Shown here piece after piece: positions 1-10,269 of a stretch of 64,000 nt of DNA. Positions within the stretch are counted from its first letter, which is position 1. The number at the start of each line of letters is the position of its first letter. Made by a program: the position numbers and the translations under genes. The notes under the pieces were generated by a model. The model did no database searches. It was not told the DNA's origin and saw only the letters and a program-made list of their open reading frames with translations. Source of the DNA: Bacillota bacterium (GTDB lineage: Bacteria > Bacillota > Clostridia > DSM-8532); NCBI GenBank assembly GCA_023411795.1, contig JAEYOK010000039.1:62001-126000 (forward strand), given 5' to 3'.

Positions 1-99
1 AATATCGATTTATTTGCGAACTCTCATTCCAAAGCCGGTGTGTTTATACGCTTTGAGGGCATTGACATTGAATACCGAAAGGAGCTACCATGGGGATAA
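1..99 (+). CDS. C-terminal end of an upstream gene (partial)
   Basis: Frame 1 is open from the window edge to a TAA at 97-99 and encodes about 32 residues ending RKELPWG. It overlaps the start of the fucosidase gene by 10 bp, and its last codons supply the Shine-Dalgarno (GGAG at 81-84) for that gene. This layout is what a translationally coupled upstream operon member would give. The fragment is too short to assign. From the locus it is probably another glycoside hydrolase; a beta-galactosidase would be needed for fucosylated xyloglucan side chains and is not otherwise present, but that is only inference. Confidence 0.5.
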   Translation, partial: NIDLFANSHSKAGVFIRFEGIDIEYRKELPWG

Positions 100-2360
100 A
101 CCAAATCCTCTATTACAATAAGCCAGCCAATCCTGCCATATGGGAAGAAGCTCTGCCTCTTGGAAACGGCTTTCTCGGCGCTATGATATATAGTGGAGTC
201 GCTGAGGAATTTATTCAGTTAAATCAAGAGTCTGTATGGTATGGCGGCTTTCGTGACCGAATAAATCCGGCTGCGAGAGTCTCTTTAGAACCCATTCGTA
301 AAGCAATTTTTAACGGACACCTATCCAAGGCAGAGGAAATTGCCTATACCTGCTTATTTGCCACACCCATGTCTCAAGGACATTATGAGCCTCTTGCTAA
401 TCTAAAGATAAACTTTTTAGAATCCATTCCCCATTATAGTGAACTTGGTCTTGAGAGAATAACTGACTATACAGATTATAAACGCACCTTGGAATTGAAT
501 CAGAGCCTTCACACATGCACATACAAGCTTCAAGAGATTAGTTATCAACGCGAAATGTTTGCATCCTATCCTGACCAAGTCATAGCAATCAAGCTTAAGA
601 CTGACGTTCAAAACAGTTTAAATTTCCGTGTTGAATTAGAACGAAGTGATTTATACGAAAAAATATATACCGTTAAAAACACAATAGTTCTTGAAGGCTG
701 TTCCGGCGGAGGAGGTTCAAAGTTCCTATGTATGGCAAGGGTCATACCAACCGATGGCAAGCTCATGCAAAAAGGTTCTATGCTGAGCGTCTCAGGAAGC
801 TCTGAAACTGTTCTGCTAGTGACAGGAACCACTGACTATTATGGACACACCCCCTATGATTGGTGTTTTGAAACCTTGAATAAAGCTGAATTAAAAGGTT
901 ATGAGGCTTTAAAGGTCTCTCATCAGGCAGACTATAAAAGCCTCTATGACCGGATTGATCTTAACTTAGACAGTGATCAAAAAGATTGGTTTCTTCGAAC
1001 TCCTACCGATGAACGCCTGAATTATTTTAAGAGAAGCCCTGATGATCAAGGTCTGATTGAGCTTTATTTTAACTACGGAAGATATCTGTTAATATCCTGT
1101 AGCCGCCCCGGTTCTTTACCTGCGAATCTTCAGGGTATCTGGAACAAAGAAATTATTCCTCCCTGGGGTTGTAAATACACAATAAACATCAATACAGAGA
1201 TGAATTATTGGCCGGCAGAAACAACAAATTTAAGCGAATGCCATTTTCCGTTGTTTCATCACCTTGAGAGAATGTTTCCCCATGGTAAAAAAGTAGCTTG
1301 GGAGATGTACGGCTGTAGAGGTATAACAGCCCATCACAATACAGATATTTATGGTGATTGTGCCCCTCAGGATCAATGGATGCCGGCTACGGTCTGGCCT
1401 ATGGGAATGGCATGGCTCGTAACCCATTTAATTGAGCATTTCCGCTTTAGTAAAGATATTACTTTTGCAAATCAATATTATGAAATAATTAGTAACGCTT
1501 CTCTCTTTTTTATAGACTTCCTGGTTCGTGATGCAAATAATCAACTTGTTACATGTCCGTCTATCTCACCTGAAAACACATACATACACCCTAATGGTGA
1601 GAAAAGTGCTTTATGCTACGGACCAACCATGGACTATCAAATCCTACGGCATCTATGGGAAGGGTTTTTAGAGATTTCCGACGCATTATCTAAGAATGAT
1701 TTTGTTGTGACCAAAGTACGTGAGATGATAGATGAAATACCGAGGGAACAAATCGGTACCAGAGGTCAATTACTGGAATGGAATCATGAATACGCCGAAT
1801 GGGAAAAAGGACATCGCCATATTTCTCATCTATATGGGCTTCATCCCGGTGCTTCTATTAACGCCTCGGCTACCAATGACCTATTTGAAGCTGCGAAGAT
1901 CACCTTGCATGAAAGGCTGGCTTTTGGTAGCGGACATACCGGTTGGTCCCGGGCATGGATTATAAACTTTTATGCGAGGCTTTTAGATGGAAATGCTGCC
2001 TTACAAAACTTAGAAGCATTACTCCAAAACTCTACGGCAGCAAATTTGTTCGACATGCACCCACCTTTTCAGATAGATGGTAACTTCGGTGCAACTGCAG
2101 GTATAGCTGAGATGTTATTACAAAGTCATGAGGGGCTAATTCGTTTGCTGCCGGCTCTACCTGACAGATGGAAGAACGGATATGTGCGGGGGCTCAGGGC
2201 AAGAGGCAATATCACTGTGGATATATGGTGGCAAGAGGGACTGCTGAAAAAAGCGTCATTCCTCTCCGGCATCACACAAGAGATTGCCCTGGTTACCCAT
2301 AACGGTCTACAACAACTTCATTTAAAAAAAGATAAGTTGACCACCTATGAAGTCAAATAA
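90..2360 (+). CDS. GH95 alpha-L-fucosidase, cytoplasmic
   Basis: Glycoside hydrolase family 95, an inverting family that releases terminal alpha-1,2-linked L-fucose (some members act on L-galactose). The N-terminal beta-domain opens with the family signature around WEEALPLGNGFLGAM. The catalytic (alpha/alpha)6 domain has the conserved NINTEMNYWPAE block. Aligned by motif to Bifidobacterium AfcA, Asn366 and Asn368 with Asp663 (in IDGNFG) are the base system and Glu563 (in LLEWNHEY) is the acid. At 756 residues it is full length. There is no signal peptide, so it acts in the cytoplasm on imported oligosaccharides. It is followed by GH31 and GH3 genes in one operon, which fits stripping fucose from xyloglucan oligosaccharides. 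Confidence 0.93.
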   Translation: MGINQILYYNKPANPAIWEEALPLGNGFLGAMIYSGVAEEFIQLNQESVWYGGFRDRINPAARVSLEPIRKAIFNGHLSKAEEIAYTCLFATPMSQGHYEPLANLKINFLESIPHYSELGLERITDYTDYKRTLELNQSLHTCTYKLQEISYQREMFASYPDQVIAIKLKTDVQNSLNFRVELERSDLYEKIYTVKNTIVLEGCSGGGGSKFLCMARVIPTDGKLMQKGSMLSVSGSSETVLLVTGTTDYYGHTPYDWCFETLNKAELKGYEALKVSHQADYKSLYDRIDLNLDSDQKDWFLRTPTDERLNYFKRSPDDQGLIELYFNYGRYLLISCSRPGSLPANLQGIWNKEIIPPWGCKYTININTEMNYWPAETTNLSECHFPLFHHLERMFPHGKKVAWEMYGCRGITAHHNTDIYGDCAPQDQWMPATVWPMGMAWLVTHLIEHFRFSKDITFANQYYEIISNASLFFIDFLVRDANNQLVTCPSISPENTYIHPNGEKSALCYGPTMDYQILRHLWEGFLEISDALSKNDFVVTKVREMIDEIPREQIGTRGQLLEWNHEYAEWEKGHRHISHLYGLHPGASINASATNDLFEAAKITLHERLAFGSGHTGWSRAWIINFYARLLDGNAALQNLEALLQNSTAANLFDMHPPFQIDGNFGATAGIAEMLLQSHEGLIRLLPALPDRWKNGYVRGLRARGNITVDIWWQEGLLKKASFLSGITQEIALVTHNGLQQLHLKKDKLTTYEVK

Positions 2361-2404
2361 GTATTTGCAATAAATTAATACTTCAGTTAAAGGAGTTATG
2401 GATT

Positions 2405-4714
2405 ATGAAATTTTATGACGGAGCATGGCTCATGCGTAAAGGTGTAAAAGCCTTCTACCCTTGTGAGGTAAGAAGCTATCACATTGAAAAAAACAATGTA
2501 ACAATTTATGCGCCTTTTCAACCCATCAATCACCGGGGCGACACTCTTACGGGCCCTCTTTTCACAATTTCCTTCTCCTCTCCTTTGATCGATGTGATTC
2601 GTGTTAAGATGATTCACTACAATAGGCCGCAAGATACTCCAAAATTTGAATTGGTGGACGAAAATCAACCCCTTACCACTGTTGATTACGAAGACAGGCT
2701 TGAAATACAATCAGGCAGGACCACAGTTAAGGTCTATAAGAAGCAGTGGAAAGTTGACTACTACTTTAACAACCAGCTTTTGACCTTCAGTGAGTTCAAA
2801 GGCCTCGGTATGATGCAAGTAGACGGTGAAGGGGTCTTCCAGTGCGAACATCTTAATATGGCAGTCAATGAGAAAATCTATGGTCTGGGCGAACGTTTTT
2901 CAAATTATGTAAAGAACGGTCAAGTCATAGATATCTGGAATGAAGACGGAGGAACCGGAACGGAACAGTCATATAAGAGTATTCCTTTTTATCTTTCCAG
3001 CAGTGGTTATGGTCTGCTCGTAAATGAACCGGGTAAGGTATCCTTTGAGGTCGGTTCTGAGAAGGTTTCTCAGATTCAGTTTGCAGTATCCGGAGAAATC
3101 CTTGAATATATTCTTTTCCCAGGCTCGACACCGAAGGAAGTTCTGCAAAAATATACGAAGGTATCGGGTTTGCCTGGCCTGCCTCCTGCTTGGAGCTTTG
3201 GTCTTTGGCTTACCACATCTTTTACGACCAATTATGATGAAGCAACCGTAACTTCATTTATAGATGGTATGGCAAAGAGGAAGCTGCCACTACATACCTT
3301 CCATTTTGATTGTTTCTGGATGAAGGAATACGAATGGTGTAATTTCACCTGGGATGAATGTGTTTTTCCTGACCCAAAGAATATGCTGAAACGATTAAAG
3401 ACCAAGGGACTGCATATATGTGTTTGGATTAATCCTTATATTGGACAGAAGTCACCCTTGTTTGATCTGGGTATGCAAAAGGGATATTTTATCAAGACAT
3501 TAGACGGGAATGTCTGGCAATGGGATTTATGGCAGCCGGGTATGGCTATTGTTGATTTTACCAACCCGGAAGCAACTAAATGGTATCTAGGCTATTTGGA
3601 AGCCTTAATGGATATGGGCGTCGATTGCTTCAAGACCGATTTCGGTGAAAGAATCCCCACAGAAAATGTCTGTTACTTCGACGGCTCAAATCCGAAGAAA
3701 ATGCATAACTTTTATTCATATCTGTACAACAAGGCAGTGTTTGAACTGCTTGAAAGTAAATTAGGAAAAGGAAATGCCGCTTTATTCGCAAGATCCGGTT
3801 CTGTCGGTTCTCAAAAGTTTCCCGTTCATTGGGGCGGTGACTGTACCTCCCGTTATGAATCCATGGCTGAAAGCCTTCGCGGAGGATTAAGCCTATGTAT
3901 GTCGGGCTTCGGTTTTTGGAGTCATGATATCGGCGGCTTTGAAAGCACATCCACAAACGATGTTTATAAACGCTGGATTGCCTTTGGTCTTCTTTCCACT
4001 CATTCAAGGCTGCACGGCTCAAGCTCTTACAGAGTTCCGTGGCTATACGATGAAGAAAGTGTTGATGTGCTTCGTGCATTTACCAACATAAAATGCTCTC
4101 TAATGCCTTATCTTTATACTCAAGCTAATATTACAGCAGCATCCGGAGTTCCCATGATGCGCTCTATGTTTCTTGAATATCCTGAAGATTTGGTCTGCAG
4201 AGACTTAGATCTTCAATACTTCCTGGGCGAATCCCTCTTGGTAGCACCGGTTTTCAATGAGACCGGCATTGTCCACTATTACTTGCCGGAGTCAGGTTTT
4301 ACTCATTTATTATCCAATGAGGTCAAATCTGATCTTGGTTACTATAAAGAAAAGTATGACTACTTCTCTCTTCCTCTGTATGTGAAGCCCAATACAATTT
4401 TACCCGTCGGATCTATTTCAGATAAGCCTGATTATGATTATTTAGATCAAATCTCCTACCATATATTTGAACTTTCAGATAATGTTTCGCTAAGTTTACC
4501 AGTTTATAATACTTCTAATGAAGTAGAGGATGAAGTTAAATTAGTCAAATCAGGAAGTCAGCTTCAGTTAGTCAGACGCAGTCATAAGAAGGCCTTTGTT
4601 GTTCTTAGAAACATTTATTCGATAAAAAGCTGTAACGTGGCATATGATTTAACAGATCTGGGAATTAAGGTTTATTGTGACGAAAATACGCAACAAATTA
4701 CTATTAACTTATAG
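2405..4714 (+). CDS. GH31 alpha-xylosidase (YicI-like)
   Basis: Retaining glycoside hydrolase family 31, closest in motif pattern to the YicI alpha-xylosidase, which removes alpha-1,6-xylose from the non-reducing end of xyloglucan oligosaccharides (isoprimeverose-type units). The nucleophile is Asp412 in FKTDFGERIP and the acid/base is Asp479 in HWGGDC; both motifs and their spacing match YicI. An N-terminal beta-sandwich precedes the (beta/alpha)8 barrel, and two small beta-domains follow. There is no signal peptide. The start has a good Shine-Dalgarno (AAAGGAG at about 2389). The next gene begins a few bases after this stop, so GH31 and GH3 are probably coupled. Alpha-glucosidase activity cannot be excluded, but the FGERIP motif favours xyloside. 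Confidence 0.93.
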   Translation: MKFYDGAWLMRKGVKAFYPCEVRSYHIEKNNVTIYAPFQPINHRGDTLTGPLFTISFSSPLIDVIRVKMIHYNRPQDTPKFELVDENQPLTTVDYEDRLEIQSGRTTVKVYKKQWKVDYYFNNQLLTFSEFKGLGMMQVDGEGVFQCEHLNMAVNEKIYGLGERFSNYVKNGQVIDIWNEDGGTGTEQSYKSIPFYLSSSGYGLLVNEPGKVSFEVGSEKVSQIQFAVSGEILEYILFPGSTPKEVLQKYTKVSGLPGLPPAWSFGLWLTTSFTTNYDEATVTSFIDGMAKRKLPLHTFHFDCFWMKEYEWCNFTWDECVFPDPKNMLKRLKTKGLHICVWINPYIGQKSPLFDLGMQKGYFIKTLDGNVWQWDLWQPGMAIVDFTNPEATKWYLGYLEALMDMGVDCFKTDFGERIPTENVCYFDGSNPKKMHNFYSYLYNKAVFELLESKLGKGNAALFARSGSVGSQKFPVHWGGDCTSRYESMAESLRGGLSLCMSGFGFWSHDIGGFESTSTNDVYKRWIAFGLLSTHSRLHGSSSYRVPWLYDEESVDVLRAFTNIKCSLMPYLYTQANITAASGVPMMRSMFLEYPEDLVCRDLDLQYFLGESLLVAPVFNETGIVHYYLPESGFTHLLSNEVKSDLGYYKEKYDYFSLPLYVKPNTILPVGSISDKPDYDYLDQISYHIFELSDNVSLSLPVYNTSNEVEDEVKLVKSGSQLQLVRRSHKKAFVVLRNIYSIKSCNVAYDLTDLGIKVYCDENTQQITINL

Positions 4715-4722
4715 AGGTGTTT

Positions 4723-6765
4723 ATGTTAAGTAAGAAAAAAATAAAAGCATTAATACAACAGATGACTCTAAATGAAAAAATCAGCATGGTCCATGGAGAT
4801 GATCTCTTTCAAACCCGTGGTATTAAGCGTCTCAATATTCCTCCCCTCGTCATGAGTGACGGTCCTATGGGGGTGCGCCAGGAATTTGAGCAAAAAACAT
4901 GGGTCCTTAAAAACATTAGTAATGATTTGATTACATATTTTCCTTCTAATATGGCTCTTGCCGCTACTTGGGATTTAGAGCACGCCTATCGCTTCGGAGA
5001 ACAGCTCGGTGCTGAATTCAGAAGCCGCGGAAAGGATGTTGCCTTAGCTCCCGGAATTAATGTTATTCGAAGTCCACTTTGCGGTCGCAATTTTGAATAC
5101 ATGAGCGAAGATCCTCACCTGATCAGCGAACTTGTGGTGCCTTTGATTAAAGGAATCCAGAAAAATGATGTAGCAGCATGTGTGAAGCATTTCGCCCTCA
5201 ACAATCAGGAAACAAATCGTCTTACCGTTAACGTTGAAGTGGATGAGCGAGGGCTTGAAGAAATTTATTTACCGGGCTTTAAAGCCGCAATCACCGAAGG
5301 AAAATCTTTGACAATTATGGCAGCATACAATCAATTCCGGGGCAATTATTGTTGCGCTAATAAGTATCTCCTTCGTGATATTCTGAGAGATCGTTGGCAT
5401 TTTGACGGCATTATTATTTCTGACTGGGGTGCTGTCCACTCCACAGTCAATACTGCCATGGCCGGACTGGATATTGAGATGGGTGTGGATACAAATTTCG
5501 ACAGTTACTATTTTGCTGATGCCTTGTACCAAGCTGTCGTCGATGGACGAATAGATGAGCAATTAATTGACGAAAAGGTTGAAAACATATTGAATGTGAT
5601 GAATAAGCTGAATATGCTTGATGGTGCGCGCAAGTCAGGTCAACGAAACACACCTGCTCATCGCCTGACTACATTGGAAATTGCCAGAGACAGTATTGTA
5701 TTATTGGAAAACCGAGACAGCTTTTTACCCATTGATTCCAATAAGATAAAATCCATTGCCGTAATCGGAGAAAATGCCATCAAAACCCATGCTCAAAGTG
5801 GTGGAAGCCCGGAAATAAAAGCTCTCTATGAAATTACACCTCTGCTGGGGATAGAAGCTTTGTTGGGTGGAAATCACAAGATTACCTATGTTCCCGGTTA
5901 TAGCAGCGACCCGGAATCTGGTTCAAAAACTGTTTATAACCTTAGAGAAAAAGCTGTACGAGTTGCTTCCTCCCATGATATGATTATTTATATCGGCGGT
6001 TTGAATCATGATATCGATATGGAAAGCAAGGATAAAGAAAATTTTGCTCTTCCCTATGACCAAGATACTTTAATAAAAGCCTTATATAAGGTAAATCCCA
6101 ACATGGTAGTTGTCAATATCAGCGGTTCCCCGGTGGATTTAAGCATAGCGCGCGATAACTGTAAGGCACTTATTCAGACCTGGTATAATGGTATGGAAGG
6201 CGGCAATGCACTTGCAGAGGTATTATTCGGTAAAGTATCACCCTCCGGCAAATTGCCCTTTACCATAGGAAAAAAATTAGAGGACTATCCTTCACATTCT
6301 ATTGGTGAGTTCCCCGGCTCTGAAACGGTTCATTATAAAGAATCTATTTATGTTGGCTATAGACATTTTAATACAAAACACATTATACCACTATATCCCT
6401 TCGGATATGGTTTAAGTTATACAACCTTTGATTTCAGTAATTTAGAAGTTCATCAGACGAATAATCAGATAAATGTGATGGTGGAAATTGAAAATACCGG
6501 GAATCTATTCGGAAAAGAAATTGTACAGCTATATATCAGGGACCCTATTTCTTCCGAGCCGAGACCTTATAAAGAACTAAAAGCCTTCAAAAAAATCGGT
6601 CTTCAACCAAAGGAAAAAGCAATTATTACTTTCAGCTTAAGGGAAAAAGATTTTTCTTATTACAGTGAAGAGAAAGCACAATGGTTTATGGAATCCGGAG
6701 AATTTAATATTCTCATCGGCTCTTCTTCAGAAAACATACTACTTTGGCATTCCATTGTTTTATAA
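4723..6765 (+). CDS. GH3 beta-glucosidase
   Basis: Retaining GH3 enzyme that removes glucose from non-reducing ends of beta-glucans. The N-terminal (beta/alpha)8 domain has the KHFALNNQE substrate-binding motif and the nucleophile Asp234 in IISDWG. An alpha/beta sandwich domain follows, then a fibronectin-III-like C-terminal domain (from about YPFGYGLSYT onward). At 680 residues it is short for the family but complete. I chose ATG 4723 because AGAGG at 4713-4717 sits 5 nt upstream; the in-frame GTG at 4717 lies inside that ribosome site. There is no signal peptide. With GH95 and GH31 upstream, it would degrade the unsubstituted glucan backbone left after xylose removal. Confidence 0.93.
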   Translation: MLSKKKIKALIQQMTLNEKISMVHGDDLFQTRGIKRLNIPPLVMSDGPMGVRQEFEQKTWVLKNISNDLITYFPSNMALAATWDLEHAYRFGEQLGAEFRSRGKDVALAPGINVIRSPLCGRNFEYMSEDPHLISELVVPLIKGIQKNDVAACVKHFALNNQETNRLTVNVEVDERGLEEIYLPGFKAAITEGKSLTIMAAYNQFRGNYCCANKYLLRDILRDRWHFDGIIISDWGAVHSTVNTAMAGLDIEMGVDTNFDSYYFADALYQAVVDGRIDEQLIDEKVENILNVMNKLNMLDGARKSGQRNTPAHRLTTLEIARDSIVLLENRDSFLPIDSNKIKSIAVIGENAIKTHAQSGGSPEIKALYEITPLLGIEALLGGNHKITYVPGYSSDPESGSKTVYNLREKAVRVASSHDMIIYIGGLNHDIDMESKDKENFALPYDQDTLIKALYKVNPNMVVVNISGSPVDLSIARDNCKALIQTWYNGMEGGNALAEVLFGKVSPSGKLPFTIGKKLEDYPSHSIGEFPGSETVHYKESIYVGYRHFNTKHIIPLYPFGYGLSYTTFDFSNLEVHQTNNQINVMVEIENTGNLFGKEIVQLYIRDPISSEPRPYKELKAFKKIGLQPKEKAIITFSLREKDFSYYSEEKAQWFMESGEFNILIGSSSENILLWHSIVL

Positions 6766-6832
6766 GTTTTTTTTACTTTACATACTAAGAAACATTTTTT
6801 ATTATAGATAATCTATGGCTGGGGTGATTTTA

Positions 6833-8584
6833 ATGCTGAAAAAAACGATAATAATTGTAATAATTACGCTAATTCTTGCGATTCTAACCATATACGTAAT
6901 AATCGGCATTCAAAATTCAAATCAATCTCCATATAAGGACTTTATCGTAGTGGATGTATTTGATACATTGGCTAATTTTCAAGGTATTCAATCCGGATGG
7001 TTTGCAAAAGTAGTTAAAGATAAGTTCAATATGGAACTGAATATTATTGCCCCGAATGTTGCAGGAGGTGGAGATACCTTATATCAAATGCGTTCATCCA
7101 CAGGAAACCTTGGGGACTTAATCATAACTTCGGGAGAACGGGGTAACTTTCAGAAAATGGTTTCGTCCGGGTTGATTCTTGATATGAGCCCTTATCTAAA
7201 GAACTCGGAAATCAGGAAATACCAGTATTCAATTGATCTATTGAATTCGCCTATTAGCGATGATGCTATCTATGCCATTCCCAGCGAAGTTTCAACTTCA
7301 TCCCCACTAGTAAAAAACGAGATATATGAGCCTACTTTTGGTCCCTTCGTCCGTTGGGATCTCTATAAGCAATTGGGATATCCTGAAATGGAGACCCTTG
7401 AGGATCTCCTTCCGGTACTAAAGGGTATGCAGGATTTGTATCCTGTTACCGAATCCGGTCAAAAAACCTATGGTTTTTCATTCTTCAATGATTGGGATGG
7501 AAACCTTATGAATGCAATCAAGCAACCTGCCTGTTTTTATGGTTATGATGAAATCGGGTTTGTACTAGCCAAAGCTGATGGAAGTGATTATCAGAATATA
7601 TTGGACGAGGACTCCCTTTATATGCGCGTCTTGCGGTTTTTCTTTGAAGCCAATCAACTGGGTTTGGTGGATCCGGATTCACTAATCCAAGATATAGATA
7701 ATGTTTCCGCAAAGTACAAAGAAGGAGCTATTTTCTTCTGCCCATGGCCTTGGTTCGCACAACCTGGTTTTAACACATTGGAAAACCGAGAAAAAGGAAT
7801 GGGCTATATGATGGCTCCTATTAATGATTTACAGATTTTTTCTTATGGCTGTAATCCCCAAGGCAATCAAAAAACAATAATTGCAGTCGGCAGCCAGGCA
7901 AAAGACCCCGAACGCTTGGTGGATTTTATCGAATGGCTTTATTCTTCAGAGGGCATTATGATCAGCTGTTCTTATAACGGTGGAGACAGTACCGCCGGAA
8001 TTAAAGGATTAACTTGGGATACTGATGAAGATGGTGAACCTTATCTAACTGAATTTGGTGTGAAAGCTCTTATGAATGGTGATGCTGATGTCCCGGAAGA
8101 ATATGGCGGGGGTACATGGAAAGAAGGAGCCAGTGCACTAAATTTTAAACCGGTATCTAAAATCGGAATGACAGAAGATGGAATCCCCTATCTGTATTCA
8201 ATATGGACTTCAACTCTAAAGTATCAAGAGTCCGCCTTGGATTTAGATTGGCGGAATCACATGGGGGCAACAACTACCATCGAGTATCTTGAAAAAAACA
8301 ATCAGATTATTGTGGCTCCCGGAACGAGTTATGTAGCAGGAAAAGAAAATTCGGAGCTATCAACAATCCGAAGCCAATGCAGTTCCTTAATCGTTGAATA
8401 TTCGTGGAACATGGTATTTGCAGATGATTTGGATACCTTCAATAATCTTGCCAATGAGCTCCGTATTCGGGTTAATGCCAATGGCTATGACCAAATTCTT
8501 TCCTTGGATTATTCGAATGCTCTTAAACAGCAAGAAGCACGTACCAGTGTTGTTAAAGCCTTTGAAAGCTATGAGAGAGATTAA
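6833..8584 (+). CDS. Membrane-anchored extracellular solute-binding protein, family 1
   Basis: Sugar-type solute-binding protein of the LplA/YtcQ class. The N-terminus is a basic MLKK followed by one long hydrophobic segment with no lipobox Cys, so it is probably held by an uncleaved transmembrane helix. It is paralogous to the lipoprotein receptor at 10270-11943: both have LANF..GWFAK, TGNLGD and RWDLYKQLGYPE in the same order. ATG 6833 was chosen because GGGGTG lies 6 nt upstream; the in-frame ATG at 6815 has no ribosome site. It sits 74 nt before a YesN-type response regulator rather than beside permeases. That position suggests a ligand sensor working with the histidine kinase at 16500, though a transport role is not excluded. 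Confidence 0.85.
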   Translation: MLKKTIIIVIITLILAILTIYVIIGIQNSNQSPYKDFIVVDVFDTLANFQGIQSGWFAKVVKDKFNMELNIIAPNVAGGGDTLYQMRSSTGNLGDLIITSGERGNFQKMVSSGLILDMSPYLKNSEIRKYQYSIDLLNSPISDDAIYAIPSEVSTSSPLVKNEIYEPTFGPFVRWDLYKQLGYPEMETLEDLLPVLKGMQDLYPVTESGQKTYGFSFFNDWDGNLMNAIKQPACFYGYDEIGFVLAKADGSDYQNILDEDSLYMRVLRFFFEANQLGLVDPDSLIQDIDNVSAKYKEGAIFFCPWPWFAQPGFNTLENREKGMGYMMAPINDLQIFSYGCNPQGNQKTIIAVGSQAKDPERLVDFIEWLYSSEGIMISCSYNGGDSTAGIKGLTWDTDEDGEPYLTEFGVKALMNGDADVPEEYGGGTWKEGASALNFKPVSKIGMTEDGIPYLYSIWTSTLKYQESALDLDWRNHMGATTTIEYLEKNNQIIVAPGTSYVAGKENSELSTIRSQCSSLIVEYSWNMVFADDLDTFNNLANELRIRVNANGYDQILSLDYSNALKQQEARTSVVKAFESYERD

Positions 8585-8658
8585 TGCTTCTTTTGGAAAC
8601 TATACATGTCTGACATAATATCTCTTCAATAATTAATTAAACCTTATGAGGAGCTTTT

Positions 8659-10221
8659 ATGGAAACCCTGTTTATTGCAGATGATGAATCGTTCATCAGA
8701 GAAGGATTAAAGTATATTATCGATTGGAATACCCTTGGATTTAAAATTTGCGGTGAATCCGGGAATGGTGAGGATACTTTAAATTCTATTTTATCCCTTA
8801 ACCCAAGCTTGGTGCTGCTTGATATTTGCATGCCCAAGATTCAAGGCACAGAGATTGTATCCATTGCCAGAGAAAATGGATATAAAGGACATATCATAAT
8901 CATAAGCGGGTTTTCTGATTTTAAATATGCGCAAGAAGCAATTAAGCATGGTGTAGATTTTTATTTGACCAAGCCCATTGATGAAGATGAGCTCTATCAA
9001 GCGGTAATCAAAGTAAAAGAGGCCATCTATCGTAATCGCAGTTTGGACCAAAACATTGCTCAATACAAAGCAAAGGCTCGAGAAGTCGTTTTAGCTGAAT
9101 TGCTAGTCGGTAAACAGGATGCTTCTCAGAATATAACCTATGATGTATCAGATGACTTGTCCATTAATTCAACTTTATATCAAGTTGTTATCTATGAGAA
9201 TTACAGTCCTGCTATACAAAGTCTTAACTATAACTTTGCCGATTTGCTTATGGTGGCTAATCAAAATAAAAGTTTTTTTGAGCATATTAATATCGATAAC
9301 AAAAATGTAATCCTTTTAAAAGGAGAATTCGCTATAACAAAATTTAAGAACTTAATAGAACGATACGAAATCTTACCGCCACAGAAAAACAGCCCATTGG
9401 ATTCGTTATTCCTTATTTATGGGCGACCTGTTAATAAACAATCGGAAATTCATATTTCCTATCAAGATGCCCTAGCCCTTCTGGAAAGAAGATTTTTTTG
9501 TTCCCAGGGACAACATACTCTTGGCTATCATATTTTACCGAATGCTGCCGTTAACCCCATTGAACCGACAGACGAGATTATAAAAGAACTTTCAACCAAA
9601 ATATGCGAATATATAAAATCCTTTAACCGTAAGAAAGTCGTAGAAGCTTTAAGTCAACTAGAACAATTTTTTATTGACTGTAACTGTGATGTTAATACAG
9701 TAAAGCTTGGATTATCGGATTTATATTTTCAGATAAAAGAAAACATTAATTTTACATACAATCAAACAGATATTCCTTTCCCGACCAATGCTGCCGCTCT
9801 GGAATTCTTTAAGAAAAAATTCTATCTATACGAAATCATCCGCTTTATATCCGAACAGTGCGAAATGATTATGAATGCTACCGGCTCACTGAGTCGTGAC
9901 AGTGTATTGGATGATGTAATTTACTATATTGATCATAATTATAGGAAAAATATCAAGTTAGAGACAATTGCTCCCCTCTTTGGATATAACAGTGCTTATT
10001 TAGGAAAGATTTTCAGCAAAAGCGTAAGGATGTCTTTTAACACCTATGTTGATAAAAAGCGAATTGAAAAAGCAAAGATACTCTTACTTCAAAATGAAAT
10101 GAAGGTCTATGAAATAGCCGAATATGTTGGTTATAGAAATGTAGATTATTTTCATAAAAAATTCAAGAAATATATTGGAGATAGTCCTGCCGAATATCGT
10201 AAGAACTATAGTAACAATTAG
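8659..10221 (+). CDS. YesN-type response regulator, REC plus AraC HTH
   Basis: The N-terminal receiver domain has the acidic pocket Asp8/Asp9 and phospho-acceptor Asp55 in LLDICMP, with a KP near residue 105. A middle region of about 270 residues has no recognisable motif. The last 100 residues form an AraC-family DNA-binding domain with two helix-turn-helix segments (LGKIFSKSV..SFNTY and VYEIAEYVGYRNVDYFHKKFKKYIG). This is the classic partner of YesM-type sensor kinases in Firmicutes carbohydrate loci. The likely kinase is the gene at 16500-18332, and the likely targets are the promoters of this locus. It is the last gene of the plus-strand operon and is followed at once by a hairpin terminator. 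Confidence 0.92.
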   Translation: METLFIADDESFIREGLKYIIDWNTLGFKICGESGNGEDTLNSILSLNPSLVLLDICMPKIQGTEIVSIARENGYKGHIIIISGFSDFKYAQEAIKHGVDFYLTKPIDEDELYQAVIKVKEAIYRNRSLDQNIAQYKAKAREVVLAELLVGKQDASQNITYDVSDDLSINSTLYQVVIYENYSPAIQSLNYNFADLLMVANQNKSFFEHINIDNKNVILLKGEFAITKFKNLIERYEILPPQKNSPLDSLFLIYGRPVNKQSEIHISYQDALALLERRFFCSQGQHTLGYHILPNAAVNPIEPTDEIIKELSTKICEYIKSFNRKKVVEALSQLEQFFIDCNCDVNTVKLGLSDLYFQIKENINFTYNQTDIPFPTNAAALEFFKKKFYLYEIIRFISEQCEMIMNATGSLSRDSVLDDVIYYIDHNYRKNIKLETIAPLFGYNSAYLGKIFSKSVRMSFNTYVDKKRIEKAKILLLQNEMKVYEIAEYVGYRNVDYFHKKFKKYIGDSPAEYRKNYSNN

Positions 10222-10254
10222 GCTGCCGTAAAACTATATCATTTACGACAGCCT
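10220..10254. terminator. Bidirectional terminator between convergent operons
   Basis: A 13-bp inverted repeat (arms 10220-10232 and 10242-10254, one G-T mismatch) lies between the convergent response regulator and receptor genes, overlapping the TAG of the former. The T-runs are short on both sides, so efficiency is uncertain. Confidence 0.6.
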
Positions 10255-10269
10255 AACCTTTATACTATT

